Origin: Takakia lepidozioides
Lineage: Eukaryota; Streptophyta; Takakiopsida; Takakiales; Takakiaceae
Length of the DNA stretch: 64,000 nt
NCBI GenBank assembly: GCA_030704615.1
Contig: CM060731.1
Coordinates: forward strand, 44,020,001 to 44,084,000
Reading direction: 5' to 3'
Shown piece after piece: positions 24,300 through 35,460 of the stretch. The notes under the pieces are model-generated. The model was not told where the DNA came from and made no database searches. It saw nothing but the letters and a program-made list of their open reading frames with translations. Made by a program: the position numbers and the translations under genes. Within the stretch, counting starts at the first letter, position 1. Each line of letters opens with the position of its first letter.

Positions 24300-25690
24300 A
24301 TGTGAAGAGTCCTTGGGTTTCGCCAACCTAATGTAAAAAATAGCGGGGCGGGGACTATCCCTAGCTCTGCCCAGCTCACGCGGTTTTGACCAAACCTGGC
24401 GAAACCTCCGGACTGACTCGCCACCTTCCGCGCAACGCGACAGTTAGGTGGTGCGTAGCCGTCCGACCGTTAAAATGATTTAGTGACTTGGGATCTGTAA
24501 GTTAGTGAGAGGCTTGGTGGAAGGTGGCGGGGATTAGAAGAGTGATTAGTGAGTGCGTGGCCCACGTCTTTGTGTCACGTCGTCGTTGAGCTGCGGAGAG
24601 TTTCCTCGCAGCGATTTCTGTTTGCAGAGCAATTGGAATGGGAGATCATCGTGTTGTTCAGAGATCAAAGCATGTTGGAGGAGCAGTTGCGTGAATGATT
24701 TGGTTGCTGGCAGACGAGGGGATCCAACTGGGAGAGATGGAAGGAGTTGATTTCAAACATTTTCATGTGAGATGAATCACTTGTCATACATACGCGGTGT
24801 TGTGGCATTCAGATTGCTTGCTTGGTGATGACCTAAATGGAGCGTGAATTTGAAATTTGAGCTTCGACAGTGGCTATGTTTCGGACAGATTTCTTCCTTC
24901 CTCGTATTGGGTAGTTTGGGTTAGGTGTGAATTGCAATCGAGAAGTTTTCTGGCATGGCGTTGGTGGAGATTCAATTGTGCACCTGGGTCTCTCTATAGT
25001 TGATGAGGAGTACATCCATTCATGGTTGGAACACTGGCAGCAGACAGGAGGTGCTGCATTGAAATTGAGTTCCCCTGTGCAGTGAAAAATATGGGAGTGA
25101 GGAGTACATAAATGGCGTGTCCATGAGTTCTTATGAGAGGGATAATGCTGATGCTGCGAGCGACGAGATCATAGAAATTCTATAATAGTTCAAGCCGATC
25201 CTTTTACTGGAGAGATAGTGCAGGACTTCCATGATGAGGACTTACATACTCGAGTGAAAAAAATTCCAATTGGTTCACGCCTCATTCTGCCCGACCATCG
25301 ATACATCTGTCATACCTGTTCATAGAGTTAAATTGGGACACATACGCATGTTCAGCATTCATGTTAGTTGCGAGGATTGCGAGTGACTATTTTCGGAACT
25401 CGTGGAATCTGCAAGGGCTTGCCTTCAAAGGAGGAATCGATTTGCAAGGACGAGGAAGATACAACCTGACATCACAACTAGAGGCCAACTCAATTGCTGA
25501 GCTTGATGTTCACAGTTCGAAGGGAAATTAAGGGAGAAGGAAAAGTGTGATCTTTACCCCCGAGCAATCCTGGGAAATGCAGTAGAGGCAAACCTGGCTT
25601 GGTTTAGAGGGGCTGCATTTCCAGGTTTTGAAGGTCCAAGAGGATCACGATTTTGGGTTCAAAGTTTGGCCGGGTTTTCTCGCAAAGAGG
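24300..25690. other. Upstream region and probable 5' UTR of the transporter
   Basis: No gene recognised. The last ~60 bases before 25691 are open in the transporter frame but contain no ATG, so translation most likely starts at 25691. Confidence 0.4.
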
Positions 25691-28184
25691 ATGAAGTGGG
25701 AGGGATTTGCATACGCCGCAGCGGCAGCAGTTGGGCACAGCTGCATTGATGCAAGTAGAAAACTGGCTTCCCAAAGATTTACTTCTTTAGAGCTGGTGGG
25801 TCTTGTGGGTTTCATGGATGCCATTATCCTCTCCTCGGTTGTCTTTGGCGCAGGATTGTTCAATTCGCATGCAATGCTACAAATGGAAGACGCTGATCTT
25901 TTCGCAGGAATTTTGTTGGGCAGTGCAGGCATCAAAGTGCTAGTCAATTTTATGTACCAACGAGCCTTGCATGTCTCTCCCCTCTCAGTTACAGTCCCCT
26001 ATCTCGCGTTCACACCTGTGCTACTCGTCTTCACAGGCTACATGATTATGCGAGAGACCCCAAGCTCGCAGGGTTTGCTAGGGGTGGTTGTGGTCACTAT
26101 GGGAGGCTATTTACTGGCTATCGAAAAGACTGAAGAGGCTGATTTGAAAAAAGTAAAAGGACTGAAGCCACCGCCCCGCTCAGAGAATTTACTGGCCTCT
26201 GTCATTCCAAGATCAGCAGCGCCTGCTTCTAAAGCAAGCGAGAGGATATCCTGGCAGGGTGGGCTGGAAGTGGCAGGCAATGGTGAAGAGAGCGAGCAAA
26301 TGCTAGTAATCGTCGATGAAGATGAAGCAGCTCTCAAGAGTACACTTCCATTGGTTGTGAACAAGGCAGCCTCTCGGCACCTTTCTTATTGGTAAGCATT
26401 GTTTTCTAGCTTTCGTATCAGATAATCCAAGCCAATGTTTTGATAGTGATCATCATGGTATGTCATAGAAGCTGTCTAGCTTCCACAATTTTTGTGGCAC
26501 GCAGTACTCTACCTCAGTCAAGGCATTGCAATTCATGAACTGGGCATCAGGTTGAGCGTTGGACACATATTGGATCCATTGATGGCGTTGAAAAGAGAAG
26601 AGGGTAGTCTCCTCATGCTTGGGGTTGCAGGACTGCTCAGCATAAGCAACAGGTAAGAACCCCCAAGAGAATTCCTTGTTTCTTGTGTTTTCTGTCACTC
26701 CATTTTGTTATTCAACACTCCTACATCAGATTTTGTGTTTGTGGTGGAAAACCAGCTTGTGATGGTTTGACAGTATGCTCTTGGGGGTTTTGGGGCCAGG
26801 AGAGAGCTCCCCTGTACAAAACTGCTTATAAATCTTGCTACTTTATAGGAGCCCCTGCCTTGCAACTCGAGGCCTGAAAAGTGTGGGTTTGGGGGGGCTG
26901 GGTTGGGGGTGCAGCGTTGACAAACTAGGAGCACATATGGCACCATCCTTCATTGTCTTTGCAGCATTGCAACGCGTTGTGATGGCGATCCCTGTGGTCC
27001 TGTATCTGGCCTTCACCAGGTGTGTCCCACTTTCTTTCACAGACACACACACAGTTCTAATACAGCTTTGCGTGAAATTGAACATTCCAGAACCCCGTAG
27101 ATCTCAGAAGGATTGTCCTTGTGCTCATCCTAATGTACAGATCAGCTAGTTTCTCAAATTAGCAATTGCTAGATAAGAAGTATTTTGTGATGTTTTTCCT
27201 ATAGCCATACTTACCAAAGAATTGAAACTTTTGTTTGGATACAGTGTCACCCCTTCTGGCAACTTACCTGTTGCTCTGGGGTGTGGGACAGCCCTATGTC
27301 ATTCATGCATTTGTTTCGCCACTTTCCAACCATGCTGGCGATCTCTATTTTTGAGTGTGTGGCCATTGCCTGCTACTTGAAAAGCTTGGAGACTTTGCTG
27401 GTCGCTTACTCCATAGCTGTGAGTGTTTCTGTCTATTTCACCTAGCGTTTGCTACGCAATGCATCCATCATTCAGACTTTTCTTTGCACAAGTCTGTCCG
27501 CTGTTAATAAATGAGCATAGAAAGTCTAATCTCGAATTTGTGGCCAAACCTTCATGCAAGGTTATAGTTGCCAATCTGTACAACATCTGCAAGAGCTATG
27601 CCGCTAGAGTTCTTCCCAGTTGATTGTTACCAACTTTGTTTCTTATTTGATAAATCTTACCCGTATCAGGTCCAGTCTGGTAAACAGTTTAAGATTTTGG
27701 CATGATAAACAATGCACAATACAGTAAGAACTGTAACAAATCTGACCACTAACCTAGGTGGACTTCACCGGGGTGGATGCCTTTGCAAGAAACCCTTCTC
27801 TGGTCTGTGACCTTCAAAGGATTCGTTTTCCAATTGTTGCTGACAGAAAGCTTCCATTTCTTGCTGTCAGGCAAAGCGCAGCAATGTATTGCTATCAGTG
27901 ATCATTGGACATGTGATTTTTAAGGTCAGTCTTTTCTCTCAATATCACTTCAATTAATTGGTTGTCAACCTTATTATTCTAAGAATCTTTTGCTCATGAG
28001 ATTGAGTTTATCACTTGGCAGAATTGTCTTTGGCCCGGAAGGCACAGTACTGCTGAAGTTGTGGACAGATGTTATACTAAGATCTTGGAGGTTCTCTGTT
28101 GTGTTGACTCAGGAGAGAATCTGGAAAAGGCTGCCCTACGTGTTGTTGATGCTGGTTGGGATGGTACTCATCCTCTTTGCTTAG
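25691..28184 (+). CDS. DMT-superfamily (EamA-like) membrane transporter, six exons
   Basis: Predicted multi-pass carrier of the drug/metabolite transporter fold; substrate unknown. Exons at 25691-26391, 26518-26652, 26915-27019, 27292-27418, 27871-27924 and 28113-28184 join in phase to 397 aa. The first half shows about five hydrophobic segments (AYAAAAAVGH, LVGLVGFMDAIILSSVV, LFAGILLGSAGIKVLV, VPYLAFTPVLLVFTGYMI, LLGVVVVTMGGYLLAI). Then comes a ~100-residue polar insert with an acidic patch (IVDEDEAAL). The second half repeats the fold: GSLLMLGVAGLLSIS, VDKLGAHMAPSF, VVMAIPVVLYLAF, FECVAIACYLKSLETLL, AYSIAAKRSNVLLSVIIGH, YVLLMLVGMVLILFA. ATG 25691 precedes KWEGFAYAA, a typical DMT start. The exon 2 acceptor is the least certain boundary. 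Bacterial and plant EamA proteins share the KRS-VLLSV-IGH stretch near the end. Confidence 0.8.
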
Positions 28185-29610
28185 AAGTACGCTCTGAAGG
28201 TAGCCCAGTTGTTAGGGCATTGTGACCATACTGAAGGTGATCCTGGATGCAACCACACAACAGAATCTCCGTGTTGGAGGTCATTAGGTCATCCACATCG
28301 TCACACAGGCAGGCACAGGTGAGGGCCGTTGCCTTGCCAGACTCGAGTACCGACGGACTACCCAATCGCTTGTGGAAACATGGGGCAACAATTGTCGTGG
28401 TCACGATGTATGTGGCTGAAGAAGGTGCCCCCCTAACAGAGTTTCTGATAAGTCCAGGAGGCACCAGAAGTTACCCTGGCTTGAGCTGCCAGCTTAATGG
28501 CACCACCTAATGAGGCTGGCACTTCATGGCTCTAACTAGAACATTCGACTGTATCCCAGTAAGAATCTGGGTGATGCAGGCCCCAGTTTCCCTACTCACT
28601 GGAAGCTGGGTTCTAATTACATTCTCAGATTGGACAGACATAGTAGGAGGGGAGAAGCAGAAGCTAATCATGGAAGGTTGATATTACCCTCCAAAAGGAT
28701 CTGCATCACGACCCCTTCTGTATTCTTGAGAGTCCAGGAATAGCCTATTGCTCCTATAATGTCGCCAAGATGACATTGCTTTGAGGCTCCCTCTCTCACC
28801 AGAAACTTTCTAACAGGAGGCCGTAACTGAGCCAACAATTTTGCTGCCTTCCACCCAAAGTTTGGGAGAATTCTTTCCTTCAACATTTGCAATAAACCTC
28901 CCGATTATCATGAGAGAGAGAATCTAGCACTGGTTGGAAAAAGGGCGTTCAGTGTGGTAGATGATGATCATTCAAGACAGAAAGGAACAATGTTTGTCGT
29001 ATACTTGTCTACCAGGGCGACCTATGCAGCCTTCGCCTCTCTTCCAAACTCATCACCCGCAAGGTTTCCAGAGAACATGAAACTGAGTTATAAAACTCAG
29101 TGCCAAGAATCCATGTGTTGTTCTACCTCGATTGGATATCCTCCTTGCAGAAAAGACGATGAATATGATTTATGAAACCCACCGTGGGAACTAGAAAAGA
29201 AACGCAGAGTGCATCGTCTCCTCCTTCACAAACGAATCCCCAATCCCAACACACACAAAGGAACCCCTCATGAAGGTGGGACGGTAATGGTAAATATAGC
29301 CTTATTCGCAGTATATGTGCTTCCGTGTAGTAACATGTATTTATTTAGTATGGCTTACGAGATGGCTTCTCTTTTCTGTCCCCAGTTATATTATAGATTT
29401 GAGTGAGAGGTCTCTGGTTGAGATTTGAAGGTGGCTAGATGCATGAGCTGCAAGGAGGAAATGAAATGACTAAAGAAGGCTTCATCAGGCTACAAGATTA
29501 TGAAGCTGGAGGATGAGATGGCGGTCTTCCGACTCACCGCTTGGAAACTTGACATGCAATTAGCGAAAAGAGGATCAATGTAAAACAGAGAGAGTTAAGT
29601 AGAGTTGTGA
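28185..29610. other. Gene-free stretch between transporter and LINE copies
   Basis: Near 28198-28255 a segment TAGCCCAGTTGTTAGGGC followed by GTGATCCTGGATGCAA weakly resembles a tRNA-derived SINE head. The rest holds no recognised gene. Confidence 0.35.
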
Positions 29611-29614
29611 GAGA

Positions 29615-30115
29615 GAAATGAAATGAAATGAAATGGTACTTTATAACGTCCGCGGAAAGCTCATAGAGCTTATGGAAATGGAAACATGAGAGAGCAGAAA
29701 CCACAATTAATGTTCTAGCGAATGTCGAAGGGTGAAGGCCTCGTGCAGGTAGGCTGCCAAGCATTTTTTATCCTCATAGTGGAAGACATCAGTGAGAGTT
29801 TGGGTTCCACTGAATAAACAGTGGAATCTCCCACGGATCTCGTAGTATAGAGGGCAGTAGAAGAAGTGTGCTTCAGTTTCGATTTCCTGGCTGCGCCCTA
29901 TGCAAGCTGGACATAGGCGGTCCTCCCCTTGCAGGTTTTCCCATCTGCCAGTCTCTATCCGTAGGTTGTGGGAACCCACCCTGAACCGCCCCAATGCCCT
30001 AAGGAGGGAAGGAGATAAGGATGCTGAAAGGTAATTTGGTCTCAAGATTCTATTGTCGCGGAGCACCAAGAATGTCTCTCGATAGAAGTGGAGCTTTGTT
30101 GTGAGATTGGGTAGC
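29615..30115 (-). mobile_element. LINE 3' end with zinc-knuckle coding tail
   Basis: Best copy of the LINE family in the window. On the minus strand a ~120-codon open frame (30069-29707) ends the reverse-transcriptase protein: [20 protein letters not shown], then a zinc-binding knuckle with CPAC, EAHFFYC and YYEIRGRF (C-x2-C...H-x4-C), then [14 protein letters not shown]. After the stop come the 3' UTR, the stem-loop AAGCTC-TAT-GAGCTT, the box TTTCCGCGGACGTTATAAAG and a tail of four ATTTC pentamers. The upstream RT and endonuclease are absent, so this is a 5'-truncated insertion. C-terminal knuckles of this kind are known from many non-LTR retrotransposon proteins. Confidence 0.75.
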
Positions 30116-30138
30116 TTCCAAGTTCTCTGGAGAGAGAG

Positions 30139-30343
30139 AGATGAAATGACATGAAATGGTGCTTTATAACGTCCGCGGAAAGCTCATAGAGCTTATGGGA
30201 CAAAATGGAAGAAAACATGAGAGAGGAACAAATCCAGAACCCAAGAAGAAGAACTAATGTTCTAGCGATTGTCTAAGGCCTCGTGCAGGTAGGCTGCTAA
30301 GCATTTTTTATCCTCATAGTGGAAGACATCAGTGAGAGTTTGG
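30139..30343 (-). mobile_element. Second LINE 3' end, just upstream of the PPR gene
   Basis: Tail GAAATGACATGAAATG, box CTTTATAACGTCCGCGGAAA, stem-loop and the terminal coding segment; truncated at CAGTGAGAGTTTGG, about 330 bp before the PPR start codon. Confidence 0.7.
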
Positions 30344-30675
30344 AAAGAGAGAGAGAGGGCGTGGTTGATGCCAAATCACTATCTGGCGCTTCGAAATCTG
30401 AGACTGAACAGAAGAATAAAGACGGGGTTCCAACCGAGAAGGTTCTCCAAATCATCTCTCAGGAGCTTCGTGACCATGTGAGATCGAATAATACTCTTCA
30501 GCAGTGGCACGAGGGGTCTCAAGCTCATGTGGAAACTCCAAGACGCCCGCAGTAGGTGGCTGCAATAGTTTTGTGAGCCAGTTGACATGTAGAGGCAAGC
30601 TTGTCCTTATGGAAATATCCTTCACTGGAGTATTGGCCACCTTCGGCATATTGCCAAGAGCTCGAGTCATGCAGG

Positions 30676-33516
30676 ATGGCAGGGGTGAGTCAGGCACAGA
30701 TATTTGTTGCACATCAGAACCGTGACAGGGGTAGCAGTACCCCCGCTTTTCAGAGAGGACCAAGAGAGGGAGGCAGCAACGACTCTTCTGGCATTTGTGG
30801 GGACGTGAAGAAACTCTGTAAGACAGAACAACTTAAAGAAGCGCTTCACATTCTGAACCAACCTTGCATTCGGGCGGACTCGGATACATATGCCTGTGTC
30901 TTGCGTGTATGCATAAAAAAGAAAGAGCTAGCAGCTGGAAAGCAGGTGCACGCCCACATAATCCGAAGTGGAGTCCAGCCAAGCACCACTCTACTCAACA
31001 CCCTTGTCAACATGTATTCGAAGTGTGGAAGTGTGGTGGATGCACGCCAAGTATTTGACAAAATGCAAGCACGAGATGTATTGACATGGAACACTATGAT
31101 AGCAGGATATTCCAAGCATGGGTGTGGAAGGGATGCTTTCACGATCTATGAGCAAATGCAGTCCGAGGGGATGATGCCCAACAGGATCACTTTCATTTGC
31201 CTTCTCGCTGTGTGCGCAAGGCTAAGAGCACTGCGAAAGGGCAAAGAGTTCCATGCTGACATTATCAAAGCTGGAATTGCAGCAGATATCATTCTGGACA
31301 CGGCCCTTTCTGACATGTATGCCAAATGTGGGAGCATGGTGGATGCTCGCTTAGTCTTCGACAATATGGCAAAACGAAATGTGGTCTCATGGAATGCAAT
31401 GATCACAGGGTATACTCAGCATGGGTGTGGTAGGGAGGCTTTCGAGATCTATGAGCAAATGCAACGTGAAGGGGTGACGCCCAGCAGGGTCACATTCATT
31501 TGTACTCTCACTGCATGCGCCCGCTTAGGAGACCTGGACAAGGGCAAGGAGGTCCACTGCGACATTGTAAAAGCTGGAATTGCGCCAGATATCATTATGG
31601 AGACAGCCCTTGCTGACATGTATGCCAAATGCGGGAATGTGAAAGAGGCACGTCGAGTGTTCAACAGTATGGCTAAACGGAATGTGGTTTCATGGAACGC
31701 AATGATCACAGGATACGCTCAGCAGGGGTATGGGAGGGAGGCTTTAGAGATCTATGAGGAATTGCTACGAGAAGGGGTGATGCCCAACAAGGTCACTTTC
31801 ATTTGCGTTCTAAATGCGTGTGCGAGCATAGGAGCTCTCCAGAAGGGAAAAGAGGTACATGTTGACATCATCAAAGCTGGAACTGTGTCGTACACTAATT
31901 TGGAAAACACCCTTGCCGACATGTATGCCAAATGTGGGAGCATGAAGGATGCACGTCAAGTTTTCGATAATATGGCTCAACGAGATGTGGTTTCATGGAG
32001 TGTGATGATTACAGGATATGCCCAGAATGGGTGTGGTAGGGAGGCTTTTGAGATCTATGAGCAAATGCAACGGGAAGGGGTGAGACCCGACCGGGTCACA
32101 TTCAGTTCTGTCTTAAAAGTGTGTGGCAGCCTTGGAGCCCTGGATAAGGGCAGAGAGGTCCATGCTGATATGATAAAAGCTGGAATTGTGTCCGATATCA
32201 TTCTGGAGACTGCCCTGGCTGACATGTATGCCAAATGTGGGAGCATGAAGGATGCACGTCAAGTGTTCGACAATATGGGTGAACGAACTGTGGTCTCGTG
32301 GAATGCCATGATCACAGGTAATGCTCAGCATGGGTGTGGTAGGGAGGCTTTTGAGATCTATGAGCAAATGCAAGAGGAAGGGGTGATGCCCAACAGGGTC
32401 ACGTTCATTTGCATTCTAAATGCATGTGCTAGTGTAGGTGCCCTGGAGAAGGGGAAACAGGTTCATTCTGACATCATCAAAGCTGGAATTGTGTTGGATA
32501 TAAATTTGGAAAATACCCTTGCTGACATGTATGCTAAATGTGGGAGTGTGAAGGATGCACGTCAAGTGTTCGACAACATGGCTAAGCGAGATGTGGTCTC
32601 ATGGTGTGTTATGATCACAGGATATGCTCAACATGGGTGTGGCAGGGAGGCCTTACAGATATTTCAACAAATGCAACATGAAGGCTTGAAGCCGGATGGG
32701 ATTACCTTCATATGTCTTCTCTCTGCATGTAGCCATGGAGGCCTAGTGGAGGAAGGCCTTCACTACTTTGATTCCATGAGTCGAGATCATGGCCTCACTC
32801 CTACCTTGGAGCATTTTGGCTGCATGGTGGACCTTCTTGGCCGTGCAGGGCGATTGGCTGAGGCAGAGGACCTCATTAACAAAATGCCGATCGAACCAGG
32901 TGCCTTGGTGTGGCTGGCCTTGCTTGGTGCCTGCAGAATTCATGAAGAGGTACAGCTAGCAGAACGAGCAGCCAAAAACATTCTGAAGAGAGATCCACAG
33001 CATGCTGGAGCTTATGTGCTGCTATCCAACATTTATACAGCGGCTGGCAGGTGGGAAGAGAAAACAAAGGTGAGAAAAATGATGGAGTACAGAGATGTGA
33101 AAAAGGAGCCAGGGTGGAGCTGCATTGAGGTCTACAACCAGGTTCATACATTTGTCGTAGACGACAAAATACATCCTCAGATTGAAGAAATCCATGCTGA
33201 GCTGAACAGATTGTCTGGGCAAATGAAGGAGGCTGGGTATGTGCCGGTCACACGTTTTATATGGCATGATGTGGAGGAAGAGCAAAAGGAAATTTCTCTT
33301 TGCCACCATAGCGAGAAGCTGGCAATCGCCTTCGGGCTCATCAGCACCCCTCCTAGGACACCTATCCGGGTGATCAAGAACCTTAGGGTGTGTGGTGATT
33401 GCCATACTGCCACCAAGTTCATCTCTAAGATTGTTGGGCGAGCAGTTGTTGTGCGGGATGCCAGTCGCTTTCACCACTTCCAAGATGGGATTTGTTCTTG
33501 TGGGGATTACTGGTGA
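30676..33516 (+). CDS. PLS-class pentatricopeptide repeat protein with DYW domain
   Basis: Predicted organellar C-to-U RNA editing factor (mitochondrion or plastid), 946 aa, intronless. Starts at ATG 30676, the first in frame. From residue ~70 there are about 20 PPR motifs: L-S, then six P-L-S triplets ending in L2-S2 (LLSACSHGGLVEEGLHYFDS, CMVDLLGRAGRLAEAEDLI). E1 and E2 follow (ALLGACRIHEEVQLAERAAK, YVLLSNIYTAAGRWEE), then the PG box KEPGWSCIEV and the DYW deaminase with [11 protein letters not shown] (zinc His and catalytic Glu), CGDCH, HHF and CSCGDYW at the very end. All deaminase residues are present, so it should be active. The middle triplets are near-copies at 303-bp spacing. Motif residues 5/last include N-D and T-N pairs in the S motifs. 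The extreme N-terminus has no obvious transit peptide; an unseen upstream exon is possible. Confidence 0.93.
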   Translation: MAGVSQAQIFVAHQNRDRGSSTPAFQRGPREGGSNDSSGICGDVKKLCKTEQLKEALHILNQPCIRADSDTYACVLRVCIKKKELAAGKQVHAHIIRSGVQPSTTLLNTLVNMYSKCGSVVDARQVFDKMQARDVLTWNTMIAGYSKHGCGRDAFTIYEQMQSEGMMPNRITFICLLAVCARLRALRKGKEFHADIIKAGIAADIILDTALSDMYAKCGSMVDARLVFDNMAKRNVVSWNAMITGYTQHGCGREAFEIYEQMQREGVTPSRVTFICTLTACARLGDLDKGKEVHCDIVKAGIAPDIIMETALADMYAKCGNVKEARRVFNSMAKRNVVSWNAMITGYAQQGYGREALEIYEELLREGVMPNKVTFICVLNACASIGALQKGKEVHVDIIKAGTVSYTNLENTLADMYAKCGSMKDARQVFDNMAQRDVVSWSVMITGYAQNGCGREAFEIYEQMQREGVRPDRVTFSSVLKVCGSLGALDKGREVHADMIKAGIVSDIILETALADMYAKCGSMKDARQVFDNMGERTVVSWNAMITGNAQHGCGREAFEIYEQMQEEGVMPNRVTFICILNACASVGALEKGKQVHSDIIKAGIVLDINLENTLADMYAKCGSVKDARQVFDNMAKRDVVSWCVMITGYAQHGCGREALQIFQQMQHEGLKPDGITFICLLSACSHGGLVEEGLHYFDSMSRDHGLTPTLEHFGCMVDLLGRAGRLAEAEDLINKMPIEPGALVWLALLGACRIHEEVQLAERAAKNILKRDPQHAGAYVLLSNIYTAAGRWEEKTKVRKMMEYRDVKKEPGWSCIEVYNQVHTFVVDDKIHPQIEEIHAELNRLSGQMKEAGYVPVTRFIWHDVEEEQKEISLCHHSEKLAIAFGLISTPPRTPIRVIKNLRVCGDCHTATKFISKIVGRAVVVRDASRFHHFQDGICSCGDYW

Positions 33517-34230
33517 AAACAAGTAAGAATGAATCGAAGGGTTTCTGCTTCAAATGTGAGGGTAGAAAGGCCATAGTTTATCCCTTTTTGTAAAGCAATT
33601 AGGATGATTCTTCATAGCTTGGCGGGGTACCATCCCCTTACACAACCCATGCCTATGCATACCACAACAATGACCCTCCAAGGTGAAGAACAAGGATTGT
33701 GTAGACATGCAGTTTATGCGACAGTGCAGTCTACCAGAGAGATACGTTGCTTTGTCTCAAGTTGTTGCCGGAGACCAAGATCATCAGCTTGAAGAGATTT
33801 GAAACTGTCACGAATGAATTTCTCACATTATTGGGAGAGTGGAGAAGAGAATCCAATGTTTAATCTGGGGATGGCTTGAGCAGACCGAAGATTACTGGTT
33901 TTGAGGAATCACCTTTTGCCAAGCATGTCAACCTTGCAAAGAACTCAATAGTAATGGATGGCACTTGGAATGAGCTTTACAAGGTTGAAACTTGTAAGTT
34001 CTTGCTTACAGGTTTCGGATTTCAGACTCATTGAAGACAGTAAGAGTTCTCTTACAACCTTCACCCTACAGAAAGAATGTACCCATAAGACGTGTAGACC
34101 CATGGTTGGCAATGGTGAACCCTCAGATTACCTTTCTTCCACAGTAGAGGCAGAACTCTGCAGGATGATAGATGGTCTCAGACCATCAGACCATTGTTAT
34201 TGGTCGAGGGACCACGAAAGGGTTCCCTGT
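33517..34230. other. 3' flank of the PPR gene
   Basis: Probable 3' UTR and intergenic DNA; no gene recognised. Confidence 0.35.
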
Positions 34231-34234
34231 GGTT

Positions 34235-34375
34235 GAACCAATTCTTGGACCCTACATACTTTGTAGAAGACAAATTGCATCCAAATTGAGGAAATACATG
34301 CTGAACTGAAGAGAGGCAGGACATGTGCGTAACACATGCTTTGTATTCCATGATGTATGCCCAAGTGACACAATT
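34235..34375 (+). pseudogene. PPR-DYW relic (segment before the DYW active site)
   Basis: In one frame TYFVEDKLHPN then stop; after a shift, a counterpart of EEIHAELKR. It corresponds to HTFVVDDKIHPQIEEIHAEL of the intact neighbour and is followed by a match to the WHDV region. Stops and frame changes show it is dead. No flanking PPR motifs are recognisable. Confidence 0.6.
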
Positions 34376-34379
34376 TCAG

Positions 34380-35460
34380 TGGTCCTGTTTGCGATTTGAA
34401 CTTCCTACAACCATAATTTCCCAGATGATACAGAGATGGCTCTCATGAAATCCTATAAATAGCACAAAGCAATGGCTGCAGTTGGTATAAATGGCAGTAC
34501 TTTCTACCAAACTCTGTGGGGGAATCTCTGGCAATTAGTGATCGACAATGCCAGATGAAGAAGGATGCAAGCTGCTCCTTCCTTCGATTCACTTGGGCAT
34601 GTTCCAAAATCCAAACAAATAAATAAGGAGTCCCAATTCTAGGTCCTAATTTTGATGCACTCTACAAGAGAAGTACTTGTGGACTCTCTCGTGGACAGCT
34701 TTCAGAACATGTGTTCAAAGTGGAGGTACCTGATTCAAACAATGGTGCCTGAGGCAATCGTGCTGTATACTTGGCTGGGGGCTCCAGCTGTGTCACAATC
34801 AGTGCAGAATTGTGTTTGACCTTGTATAACAGCTGCTATGTCTGTTGTCACCCAAGAAGGGTGCATCCAATACAGCCCGGCTATCATAGTTCCCTTGTGG
34901 CTCTCTCTGGGAAAGTGGGACGGCCGCCCATGAATCGCTCTATATGGTAGCAATGTGGAAAGGGACAAGCAGGTCATAGATTGGCAACAGCACCGCTTCA
35001 TTCTTCTGACTAACCTGCACCAGACCCGGGGTACTGTGACTTGAGGAAGTCAGAAAGACAAAACGTTTCTACTTCTTCAATTTTCCACAAGGACAGCCAG
35101 AAAGAAGACGTTAGAAGATCAACTACACAAGATCTGAATTCAAAAAACATTACATCCAACATCCTTGTGGAGCTGAAGGGATTAGTAAGCAGTTCCTGCC
35201 AACAGTAGGTTGGGGTAATTGAGTGAAGGATACCAAAACGGAGCAAGCATGAAATGAGGGAAAAACCTAAGTCACTCTTGAGTCTTAGTTTCCTGATCAT
35301 GAGCTACCTCAACGTTTCGATAGGCCACAATGTCCCCCGTCGCTCTAACGGAGCCCTGAGCAACTCCACTCCCCAGCCCTCCTGCTGCCAGTCTTCTGGC
35401 AGTCTCTTGGTTCTTCTGCCAGGCTAACTCTGCTTGATGCTCGTGCACAATGAGGAGGAC
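34380..35460. other. Gene-free stretch
   Basis: Intergenic DNA with no recognised gene, RNA or repeat family. Confidence 0.35.

Noticed and set aside
25628-25690. Upstream extension of the transporter reading frame
   Set aside because: The frame is open but begins with TTG and has no ATG before 25691; the extension lacks similarity to DMT proteins.
30319-30555. Open frame just upstream of the PPR gene as a separate gene or exon
   Set aside because: It starts in LINE-derived sequence, has no recognised domain, and no splice into the PPR frame is evident.
30846-33522. Many minus-strand open frames opposite the PPR gene
   Set aside because: They repeat at 303-bp spacing as antisense shadows of the PPR modules and have no family resemblance.
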